From CAZRCZ01 sp964598765 (GTDB lineage: Bacteria > Sumerlaeota > Sumerlaeia > MVZB01 > JAJFLK01): 64,000 nucleotides of DNA. How positions within the stretch are numbered: position 1 is the stretch's first letter; every line of letters begins with the position of its first letter. The notes under the pieces were generated by a model. The model was not told where the DNA came from and did not search any database. It saw only the letters and a program-made list of their open reading frames with translations. The DNA is taken from the NCBI GenBank assembly GCA_964598765.1, contig CAZRCZ010000001.1, forward strand, positions 1-64,000, read 5' to 3'. Positions 27,309 to 34,150 of the stretch are shown here, piece by piece. The translations under genes were made by a program, and so were the position numbers.

Positions 27309-27363
27309 TTTGATCCCTACGGCATAGACTTGGCGCGGATTAAATTCGCGCTGGGACGGGTCA

Positions 27364-27861
27364 ATGCCGAATCAAAAAAACCACTTCCTCCCGCCAACCG
27401 ATGCCGCCGAATGGCGCGAGATTTTTCTGATTGTCCGACCGGAGGAGAAAATCACTGTTGAGCGCGCCTTGATGGGCGTCGTTCCTCCCCTTTACGTCAC
27501 CTTTCCCGCCTTGGGTCGCGGTCGCCATGGCGGACTTGCATACGAGAACCGTCGGGGATGGATTCGCTGGCCATGGGGACAACATCCAAAAGCCGCCCTT
27601 CTTCCCAAAGTCGTTTTCCATTTGGTCGTCTCCGAAAATCACGTTGACGAGATCATCAATTCGATTCAAGCGTCTCTCCGCTTGAAGGGCGGCCCCCCCG
27701 ATTGGGGGTTGGGTCTGGCCATTGTGAGTCCGGTTGAAGCCGATCTCCCGATTTTGCCCCGCGCAAAAAAAGTTCCGGGAGAAAACGGCGCCGACGCTTC
27801 CCAATTTTCCGAGGCGGAGACAGGCAAGCCGAAAATTCCTAGCCAAGCAGGTTCTTTATGA
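27364..27861 (+). CDS. Divergent P-II family regulator 1 (NifI2-like)
   Basis: This 165-residue protein is a distant GlnB/P-II relative: REIFLIVRPEEKITVERALM (beta1-alpha1), VTFPALGRGRHGGLAYE (entry to the T loop), LLPKVVFHLVVSENHVDEII (beta3-alpha2) and LGLAIVSPVEADLPI (C-terminal strand). The T loop has a Trp-rich sequence (RRGWIRWPWGQHP) without the usual uridylylated Tyr, and the C terminus is extended by about 30 polar residues. It is longer than canonical P-II (112 residues). It opens the nitrate operon and ends in an ATGA overlap with the transporter. With the P-II gene on the other side of the transporter, it recalls the NifI1/NifI2 pairs of archaeal nitrogenase operons. Confidence 0.75.
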   Translation: MPNQKNHFLPPTDAAEWREIFLIVRPEEKITVERALMGVVPPLYVTFPALGRGRHGGLAYENRRGWIRWPWGQHPKAALLPKVVFHLVVSENHVDEIINSIQASLRLKGGPPDWGLGLAIVSPVEADLPILPRAKKVPGENGADASQFSEAETGKPKIPSQAGSL

Positions 27862-29120
27862 AGCCCTATGCCTCCCAACAAAAGTGGCGCATCTTGCATT
27901 TCGCGTGGATCGCCTTCTGCTCGACGTTTGTGGCGTGGTTTGCCCTGCCGCCGTTGATTCCGTTCGTCCAAAAGGATTTGGGTCTGTCCAATTCCCAAAT
28001 CGGTTGGCTCGCCACGGCGGGAGTCCTGCTGACGATTCCCGGACGCCTCATCATCGGACCGATGGTGGACCGTTTCGGTCCGCGCAAAGTTTACTCCCTG
28101 CTCATGGCGTTCACTGCGCTTCCAGTGGCCGCGCTGGGTCTGGCCGGCAATTTTCAACAAATGTTCGCGCTCCGGCTCTTGATCGGTTTGGTCGGTTGCG
28201 GATTTGTCGTCGGCATCCGGCTGGTCGTGGAGTGGTTTCCGACCTCCCAACTGGGATGGGCGGAGGGAATTTATGGCGGATGGGGCAACGCCGGATCGGC
28301 TATTTCCGCGATGGCGCTTCCCGTCTTGGCAGGGTGGTGGGGTTGGCGTCCCGCTTTGGCTTGCGCCGCCGTTCCGATGTTCGTCTGGTCGTTCATTTTT
28401 TGGCGCGGCGTGAGCGACGTTCCGGCGGGAAAAGTTTATCGCCGCCAACCGCGAGAACAGACTTATGCCATGTGGCGCGATCCGCGCGCATTGAGCCTGA
28501 GCCTTGCCTACTGGGCGAGTTTCGGTTCCGAATTGTGCGTCATTGCCTTTCTTCCCAAATTTTTCAAGGAGAGTTTTGATTTTTCCATCGTCCGCGCGGG
28601 ATTGGCCGCTTCGATCTTCGGCAATCTGAATTTCATCGCCCGTCCCGCCGGAGGATGGCTGGCCGACCGATTTGGCCGAAGGCGCGTTTTAATGATTTTA
28701 CTATTCGGAATGGCGGGAGGCTACGCCTTGCTGGGCGCGGCGCGGTCGCCCGTCATGGCGATCTTGGCGTTGGCCTTGTCCGCGCTCTTCGTCAATTCCG
28801 CGAATGGAGCTTGTTTCGCCATCGTGCCGCTCGTCTCGCCGACGAACACGGGAAAACTCACGGGGCTGGTGGGAGCGGCGGGCAATCTTGGAGCGGTGAT
28901 CTTTCCTCTCGTTTTCGGCTACGGCCTTCAATGGAGCGGCAGTTACGTCCCGGGGTTTCTCACGGTGGCGGGGGCCGGATTAATCGGAGCCGTCGCGGTC
29001 ATGCGCTCCGCGCTACCCGAGGGGGATCAAGCTGAAGCTCCGGGGTATGCGTTGCGAGAATCGGCGGAGGCTCCGCCCCGCGTTCAAATGAGGTTTGCGC
29101 GAAGCGGATTACCCGAGTGA
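27858..29120 (+). CDS. nasA: Nitrate/nitrite MFS transporter (NarK/NasA type)
   Basis: This 420-residue, 12-helix major facilitator imports nitrate (and may exchange nitrite). The nitrate signature is seen as GGWGNAGSAISAM in helix 5 and GNLNFIARPAGGWLADRFGRRR in the second half. The MFS loop motif GPMVDRFGPRK lies between helices 2 and 3, and Arg residues stand at the expected substrate positions in helices 2 and 8 (LTIPGRLIIGP and FIARPAGG). It overlaps the first P-II gene by ATGA and is followed 29 bases later by the second. Placement between two P-II genes suggests direct post-translational control, as P-II exerts on nitrate uptake in cyanobacteria; this is inference. Confidence 0.92.
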   Translation: MKPYASQQKWRILHFAWIAFCSTFVAWFALPPLIPFVQKDLGLSNSQIGWLATAGVLLTIPGRLIIGPMVDRFGPRKVYSLLMAFTALPVAALGLAGNFQQMFALRLLIGLVGCGFVVGIRLVVEWFPTSQLGWAEGIYGGWGNAGSAISAMALPVLAGWWGWRPALACAAVPMFVWSFIFWRGVSDVPAGKVYRRQPREQTYAMWRDPRALSLSLAYWASFGSELCVIAFLPKFFKESFDFSIVRAGLAASIFGNLNFIARPAGGWLADRFGRRRVLMILLFGMAGGYALLGAARSPVMAILALALSALFVNSANGACFAIVPLVSPTNTGKLTGLVGAAGNLGAVIFPLVFGYGLQWSGSYVPGFLTVAGAGLIGAVAVMRSALPEGDQAEAPGYALRESAEAPPRVQMRFARSGLPE

Positions 29121-29149
29121 AGAGCGCAAGAAGGGAGCGAGAATTTTCC

Positions 29150-29494
29150 ATGAAAATGATCCGAGCCATTATCCGACCCGAGTTGGAATATCGCGTGATT
29201 GAAGCCTTGGAGCAAATCGGCGAATTCGCGTTGACCAAAATTCCGATCACCGGACGGGGACGACAAGGAGGCGTCGAGGCGGGAAGTCTGCATTACGCCG
29301 AGCTTGCCAAGGTCATGATGATGCTGGTCGTTCCCGATGAGCGCGTGGATGCCGTGCTTACAACGCTTGCTCATGCCGCTTACACCGGATTTCCGGGCGA
29401 CGGACGAATTTTCATCACGCCGGTCGAGAAAACGGTCCGCATCCGCACCGGCGAAATTGTCGCCGAGGCGCAATCCAACGGGAGAAGCGGATGA
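29150..29494 (+). CDS. P-II family regulator 2 (NifI1-like)
   Basis: The 114-residue product is clearly P-II: MKMIRAIIRPELEYRVIEAL, then ITGRGRQGG at the start of the T loop, then VMMMLVVPDERVDAVLTTLA, and FPGDGRIFITPVEKTVRIRTGE at the C terminus, the ATP-binding B and C loops. The T loop is short and lacks the conserved uridylylation Tyr, as in NifI1-type proteins. The ATG at 29150 is preferred because GGGAG lies about 13 bases upstream; the frame opens at 29117 without an RBS. Its stop overlaps the cytochrome b gene as ATGA. Confidence 0.88.
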   Translation: MKMIRAIIRPELEYRVIEALEQIGEFALTKIPITGRGRQGGVEAGSLHYAELAKVMMMLVVPDERVDAVLTTLAHAAYTGFPGDGRIFITPVEKTVRIRTGEIVAEAQSNGRSG

Positions 29495-30663
29495 AATTGG
29501 CGGGAAATCCCTCGTGGGCGATTGGGGCGGTCTTGCCGCGAGCCAAGGGGGGAGATTTGTGCCGGCGGCGAGCGATTCAAAGGGCCTGCCTTGCGGTTGC
29601 GGGTTTGGTTTTGCTGATCTTCGTTGGGTCACGCGGTCTGCGCGATTTTGATCGCGCCTTGGCGCACTATGTCCTTGGAAGTCTCCTTGCGCTATTCGCG
29701 CTCGTTTATCGAGGCTCGGTTTGGCTCGACCGCCCTCCAACCCGCGCGCTGTTTCGGCGCGCGCTGAAAAATTTGCTTTGGGCTTCATGGGAGGGCGAAC
29801 CTTCCGCGCTCCATCCCGCCGCTCAAGCTTTGGGAAAGACCATCAAACCGATCCCATCAATTTACATGGCGCAAAATTTCATTCGGAAACGCGGATTCGC
29901 CCGATGGGGGGCGCACCTCTGTCTCTCCTGGGGAAGCGCTCTCGCCTTCGCCATTACGTTTCCGTTGGTCTTCGGCTGGCTTCACTTCGAGACGGACGCC
30001 GCCGACGCGGACGTCTATCGGGTCCGTTTTTGGGGTCTGACGGTCGGAGGTTTCTCGATCCATTCCGTTTTGGCGTGGCTCGCGTTCAACGCGCTCAATT
30101 TTTCGGCGGTGATGGTGCTAGCCGGCGTGGCGCTGGCGGTCTGGCGTCGGCTGAACGACCCGGGGGAACGCGCGACGCAGACTTTTTCGGAGGATTGGTT
30201 GCCGCTTCTGATCCTCTTCGCGGTGGCGGCGTCGGGCTTGGCGTTGTCGGTGGATGCCCGATGGTTCGGGGGACGCACCTACCGCGTTTGGGCGACGACT
30301 CATTCGGCCAGCGTGATCGTCTTTCTGCTTCATATTCCTTTCGGAAAACTCTTTCACATCTTTCAGCGATCCGCCGCATGGGCCGCGGCGGTCAACAAGA
30401 ACGCGGCAAGATCGGCGCCGATTGCGCGGTGTCAAAGTTGCGGTTCGGAGTTTGCATCTGCCGCGCAAATCGAAGACCTGAAGTTTCTTCAAACGGCAAT
30501 GGGTTACGAATTTACATTGGAGGCAACGGGGGAGCCGGCAGATCGCCGGCATAAATTTCATTATCAACAGATCTGTCCTCCTTGCCGGCGGCGTTGGATT
30601 GCGCTCAGCCAAAGCCATTCGTTTGGTCGGGGCGAGCCGCCAGCTCGCCCGAAGGAAGGATGA
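29491..30663 (+). CDS. NarI-like cytochrome b membrane subunit
   Basis: This 390-residue protein has about six membrane helices. Histidines are placed to bind haem in WGAHLCLSWGSALAFA, GGFSIHSVLAW, ATTHSASVIVFLLHIPFGKLFHIF. The last two resemble the haem helices of NarI/DsrM-type quinol-oxidising cytochromes b. The cytoplasmic tail has CQSC and CPPC pairs that could bind Zn or an FeS centre. Gene order (cytochrome b, molybdoenzyme, ferredoxin, Rieske) suggests that it feeds quinol electrons to the nitrate reductase. The 3' end reads through a palindromic repeat (GGCGAGCCGCCAGCTCGCC), adding the tail RGEPPARPKEG. It starts in an ATGA overlap with the P-II gene. The haem assignment is from motif spacing only. 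Confidence 0.7.
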   Translation: MKLAGNPSWAIGAVLPRAKGGDLCRRRAIQRACLAVAGLVLLIFVGSRGLRDFDRALAHYVLGSLLALFALVYRGSVWLDRPPTRALFRRALKNLLWASWEGEPSALHPAAQALGKTIKPIPSIYMAQNFIRKRGFARWGAHLCLSWGSALAFAITFPLVFGWLHFETDAADADVYRVRFWGLTVGGFSIHSVLAWLAFNALNFSAVMVLAGVALAVWRRLNDPGERATQTFSEDWLPLLILFAVAASGLALSVDARWFGGRTYRVWATTHSASVIVFLLHIPFGKLFHIFQRSAAWAAAVNKNAARSAPIARCQSCGSEFASAAQIEDLKFLQTAMGYEFTLEATGEPADRRHKFHYQQICPPCRRRWIALSQSHSFGRGEPPARPKEG

Positions 30664-30669
30664 ACGCGC

Positions 30670-33003
30670 ATGGCCACGCTTTGCCTTCCCGAAGACGATC
30701 TCATCACGCAATTCGGTCCTCATGCGCAATACGCTCCGCCGGGCGGATGGAACGAGACTCAACCCGACCGGCTGGTCAAAACCCATTGCTGTTTTTGCGG
30801 CGTTCAATGCGGCATCCAACTCAAGGTTAAAGACAACGCCGTGATCGGGTTTGAGCCGTGGGAAGAGTTTCCCGTTAATCGCGGGAAGCTCTGTCCCAAG
30901 GGAATCAAACGCTATATGCAGAACGGCCATCCGGATCGGCTTCTTCATCCGCTCGTCCGCAGTGGCGCGGGATTTCGAGCCTGCAAATGGGATGAGGCGC
31001 TAGGACGGACCGTCGAAGCCATCCGGACGATTCAAGCGCGCCATGGGCGCGACGCGTTTGCGTTGCTGGGGGGAGCTTCGATGACCAACGAGAAGGTTTA
31101 TCTTCTCGGGAAATTCGCGCGCGTCGCCTTGGGAACCGCCAACATTGACTACAACGGACGGCTCTGCATGGTCAGCGCGGCATCGGCCAACAAAATGGCC
31201 TTCGGCATTGACCGCGCCGCCAACCCGTGGAGCGACATTCCGCTCACCAAACTTGTTTTACTCGCCGGGACGAATTTGGCCGAGTGCTTTCCGATTCTCA
31301 CCGATCACGTTTGGGAGGCGCGTGATCGCGGCGCGAAAATTATTGTCGTGGATCCGCGTCTGACACCCATCGCCCGCACCGCCGACTTGTTTCTTCCGGT
31401 TCGTCCGGGACGCGACGCCGCGCTGGCTCACGGCATCCTTCACCTGCTCATCCGCTACGATTGGATTGACCACAAATTCATTGAGGAACATACCACGGGC
31501 TTTGAAACTCTCAAGGCCTGCGTTCTCCACTACGATCCCGAGACCACCGAGCGGATCACCGGCGTCCCCAAGCGCGCCATCATTCGCGCCGCCGAGATGT
31601 GGCACGAGGCGGAATCCTCGATGCTCATGCACGCGCGGGGAATTGAGCACCACACGAACGGGACCGCGAACGTCCTTTCCTACATCAACATCGTTTTGGC
31701 CACGGGGAGGATCGGACGGCCGGGTTGCGGATACGGCACGATCACGGGACAGGGCAACGGCCAAGGGGGGCGCGAGCACGGGATGCGATGCAATCAATTG
31801 CCGGGCGGACGCGACGTCGCCGATCCGATTCATCGGCGCGAAGTCGCCGAATTTTGGGGAATTCCCGAAGCAGAACTTCCGAAGCCGGGGCTTTCGGCCT
31901 GTGAAATTTTCAATGCAATCGAAGAAGGCAAAATCAAAGGATTGCTTTCGATTAGTTTCAATCCTCTTGTTTCGATACCCGATGCGGAAAGGACGCGCAA
32001 GGCGCTGGAGAAGCTCGAATTTTTCGCCTGCATAGAATTCTTCATGAGCGAAACCGCGCGTCACGCCGACGTTGTTCTCGCCGGTTCGCTTCAGGAGGAA
32101 GACGAGGGAACGGTCACCAACGGCGAGGGGAGATGCATTCGATTGCGCAATTCGGTCTCGCCGCCGGCGGATGCGCGGGTGGATTGGAAGATCATCCGCG
32201 AGTTGGCGGAACGGCTGGAAAAAGGAACTTATTTCCGCTACGAGAAGTCCGAAGATATTTTCAATGAACTGGCCCGCGCCTCGCGCGGCGCGCCGATTGA
32301 CTACAGCGGCATGACCTATTCGCGGATTGAGGAGAACTTGGGGTTGTTCTGGCCGTGTCCCTCTTCTTCAATTCTTACTCCTTCTCCTACTCCTCCCCAT
32401 CCCGGGACGCTAAGGCTTTTCGAGGATTCACGTTTCTATCACGAAGACGGCCGGGCGCGATTTCACACCTTCGCCTATCGTCCTCCCGACGAGGACGTGG
32501 AGGAGGACTATCCAATCATTCTCACGACGGGGCGCGTCGTCTCGCAATACCTCAGCGGAACGCAAACGAGGCGGATCGGCGCGCTCGTGGATCAATACCC
32601 CGAGCCGCTCTGCGAAATGCACCCGCGACTTGCCGAACATCTGCAACTGTCGGATGGTGAGACCGTCCGAGTTGTGACACGGCGCGGGACCGTCGAATTG
32701 CCGCTTCAGATTGTCCGCACGATTCGCCCAGACACGATCTTCATTCCCTATCATTGGCCCGGACGAAAATCGGCCAATCGCCTCACCAATCGCGCGCTCG
32801 ATCCAATCTCCAAGATTCCGGAGTTTAAGGTCTGTTCGTGTCGAGTGGAAAAGGCAGAGGCGACCCAGCGAGTCGCCGATTCGGACATGAACGGGGAGAG
32901 CGAAACCCTCACCCTACCCTCTCCCTTAAAAAGGGAGAGGGGTTTGAACGGTGGGAACCTCAACGGCAATGCCAACGCGCTCAAGGGACAGGCAAAGACA
33001 TGA
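30670..33003 (+). CDS. Assimilatory molybdopterin nitrate reductase, catalytic subunit
   Basis: This 777-residue protein belongs to the NasC/NarB/NapA group of bis-MGD oxidoreductases. The N-terminal 4Fe-4S ligands are Cys40, Cys43, Cys47 and Cys75 (CCFCGVQC...LCPKG). The Mo ligand is Cys166 in YNGRLCMVSAA, as expected for the Nap/Nas class. GQGNGQGGREHGMRCNQLPG is the conserved active-site region. There is no Tat signal, so the enzyme is cytoplasmic. The C terminus from about residue 746 is encoded by an inserted hairpin repeat (32905-32946), making the last 30 residues non-homologous. It sits between the cytochrome b and ferredoxin genes and ends in ATGA. AAGGAAGG lies 10 bases upstream of the start. 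Confidence 0.92.
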   Translation: MATLCLPEDDLITQFGPHAQYAPPGGWNETQPDRLVKTHCCFCGVQCGIQLKVKDNAVIGFEPWEEFPVNRGKLCPKGIKRYMQNGHPDRLLHPLVRSGAGFRACKWDEALGRTVEAIRTIQARHGRDAFALLGGASMTNEKVYLLGKFARVALGTANIDYNGRLCMVSAASANKMAFGIDRAANPWSDIPLTKLVLLAGTNLAECFPILTDHVWEARDRGAKIIVVDPRLTPIARTADLFLPVRPGRDAALAHGILHLLIRYDWIDHKFIEEHTTGFETLKACVLHYDPETTERITGVPKRAIIRAAEMWHEAESSMLMHARGIEHHTNGTANVLSYINIVLATGRIGRPGCGYGTITGQGNGQGGREHGMRCNQLPGGRDVADPIHRREVAEFWGIPEAELPKPGLSACEIFNAIEEGKIKGLLSISFNPLVSIPDAERTRKALEKLEFFACIEFFMSETARHADVVLAGSLQEEDEGTVTNGEGRCIRLRNSVSPPADARVDWKIIRELAERLEKGTYFRYEKSEDIFNELARASRGAPIDYSGMTYSRIEENLGLFWPCPSSSILTPSPTPPHPGTLRLFEDSRFYHEDGRARFHTFAYRPPDEDVEEDYPIILTTGRVVSQYLSGTQTRRIGALVDQYPEPLCEMHPRLAEHLQLSDGETVRVVTRRGTVELPLQIVRTIRPDTIFIPYHWPGRKSANRLTNRALDPISKIPEFKVCSCRVEKAEATQRVADSDMNGESETLTLPSPLKRERGLNGGNLNGNANALKGQAKT
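32905..32946. repeat. short hairpin repeat (CTCTCCCT/AGGGAGAGG), copy 2, inside a gene
   Basis: ACCCTCACCCTACCCTCTCC is followed by a short A-rich loop and AGGGAGAGG. It matches the intergenic copy at 1891-1936. Here it lies within the reading frame of the nitrate reductase gene, close to its end, and is translated as part of the C-terminal tail. Confidence 0.75.
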
Positions 33004-33608
33004 CGCACGCGGAATTTTTCATTGATTCGTCCCGTTGCATCGGTTGCCAAGCTTGCGTTCAAGCTTGCGGCGAATGCGGCACGCATCGCGGCGTGCCGAT
33101 GATTCATCTGGAATACCTCAACCGTTCTGCGGGTGTTCAAACCGCCCCGGTGGTCTGCATGCATTGCGAAGACCCGCTCTGCGCGCGGGTCTGCCCCGCC
33201 GATGCGATCAAGAAAACTCCCGACGGCGTCGTGCAGAGCGCGATGAAACCCCGATGCGTCGGGTGTTCCAACTGTGTTTTGGCCTGTCCCTTCGGTGTGC
33301 CGCGCTACCTCTCCGGCCCCGACCTGATGATGAAATGCGACATGTGCTACGACCGCACGAACGTCGGGATGAAACCGATGTGCGCGACGGTCTGTCCGAG
33401 CGGAGCGCTTTTCTACGGCTCGCGCGAGGAGATCGCGCGCGCGCGGCGCGAAAGGCCGACCAATGTTTTTCACTTCGGCCAACAAACCGTGACCACCAAA
33501 GTTTTTTACATGGCGGCCGCCGAGTCGTTTGGGCGGCCGATCGGGCCGCCTCCGCCGGATGCTCAACCGGACGTGGCCGAGCTTGCGATTTGGGAGCCGC
33601 TTCCATGA
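33000..33608 (+). CDS. Four-cluster ferredoxin electron-transfer subunit (NrfC/DmsB type)
   Basis: This 202-residue protein holds four 4Fe-4S motifs: CIGCQACVQAC, CMHCEDPLCARVCP, CVGCSNCVLACP, and CDMCYDR with CATVCPSGA. That is the DMSO-reductase-family beta-subunit pattern. It would carry electrons between the membrane or Rieske donor and the nitrate reductase. There is no signal peptide, matching a cytoplasmic catalytic subunit. Start (33000) and stop (33608) both overlap neighbours as ATGA. The reading frame extends upstream through the repeat tail of the reductase gene, which is not coding in this frame. Confidence 0.93.
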   Translation: MTHAEFFIDSSRCIGCQACVQACGECGTHRGVPMIHLEYLNRSAGVQTAPVVCMHCEDPLCARVCPADAIKKTPDGVVQSAMKPRCVGCSNCVLACPFGVPRYLSGPDLMMKCDMCYDRTNVGMKPMCATVCPSGALFYGSREEIARARRERPTNVFHFGQQTVTTKVFYMAAAESFGRPIGPPPPDAQPDVAELAIWEPLP

Positions 33609-34150
33609 ATGACGCATTCCCCCAATTTCCCCATTGGCGACGCGAGTTTCCGATTCACCGGGAAGACGAGGAAAGAATCACGCGCCGCGGATTTTGTTGC
33701 TTCCTCGGAGCGGCGGGAACTTGCGCAGGGCTGGCAAGCCTCTTGCCCGAAAGGCGGGTTTCCGCGGAATCACCGAATGATGTTCCGATCGAAGTTGGTC
33801 CTAACTCCCTCTTGGAAGAAACCGGATGCGCGACGTTCGTCATGCCGGGAACCGGCGCGCCGGTGCTTCTCATCCGTCTGCCGTCGAGCGAAATTGTTGC
33901 CTACGATCAGCGATGTTCTCATCTCTTGTGTCCGGTGCATTACGAAAAGCCGGCAAACCGTATCGTTTGCCCGTGCCATCACGGACTTTTTTCTCCGGAG
34001 GACGGACGACCGTTGGCCGGTCCGCCCAAAAAGTCGCTCCGCCGATTCGAGGTCTCGGTTAAGGCGGATCGCCTTTATCTCGTTCCAAGCGGCAAAGCAA
34101 CCGTCGCGGCGCGGAGCGCGCCTCTCGCATTGTCGGAGTCGAAGTCATGA
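33605..34150 (+). CDS. Rieske [2Fe-2S] protein with Tat-like anchor (bc1 type)
   Basis: This 181-residue protein has Cys104 and His106 in CSHLLC and Cys122 and His125 in CPCH, the cluster ligands. Cys109 and Cys124 are positioned to form the disulfide of high-potential (quinol-oxidising bc1/b6f) Rieske proteins, rather than ferredoxin-type ones. The N terminus (ITRRGFCCFLGAAGTCAGLAS) is a twin-arginine anchor, so the cluster should face the periplasmic side. Together with the cytochrome b two genes upstream this suggests a quinol-oxidising module within the nitrate operon. It is encoded between ferredoxin and NirB genes with ATGA overlaps at both ends. Confidence 0.88.
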   Translation: MNDAFPQFPHWRREFPIHREDEERITRRGFCCFLGAAGTCAGLASLLPERRVSAESPNDVPIEVGPNSLLEETGCATFVMPGTGAPVLLIRLPSSEIVAYDQRCSHLLCPVHYEKPANRIVCPCHHGLFSPEDGRPLAGPPKKSLRRFEVSVKADRLYLVPSGKATVAARSAPLALSESKS

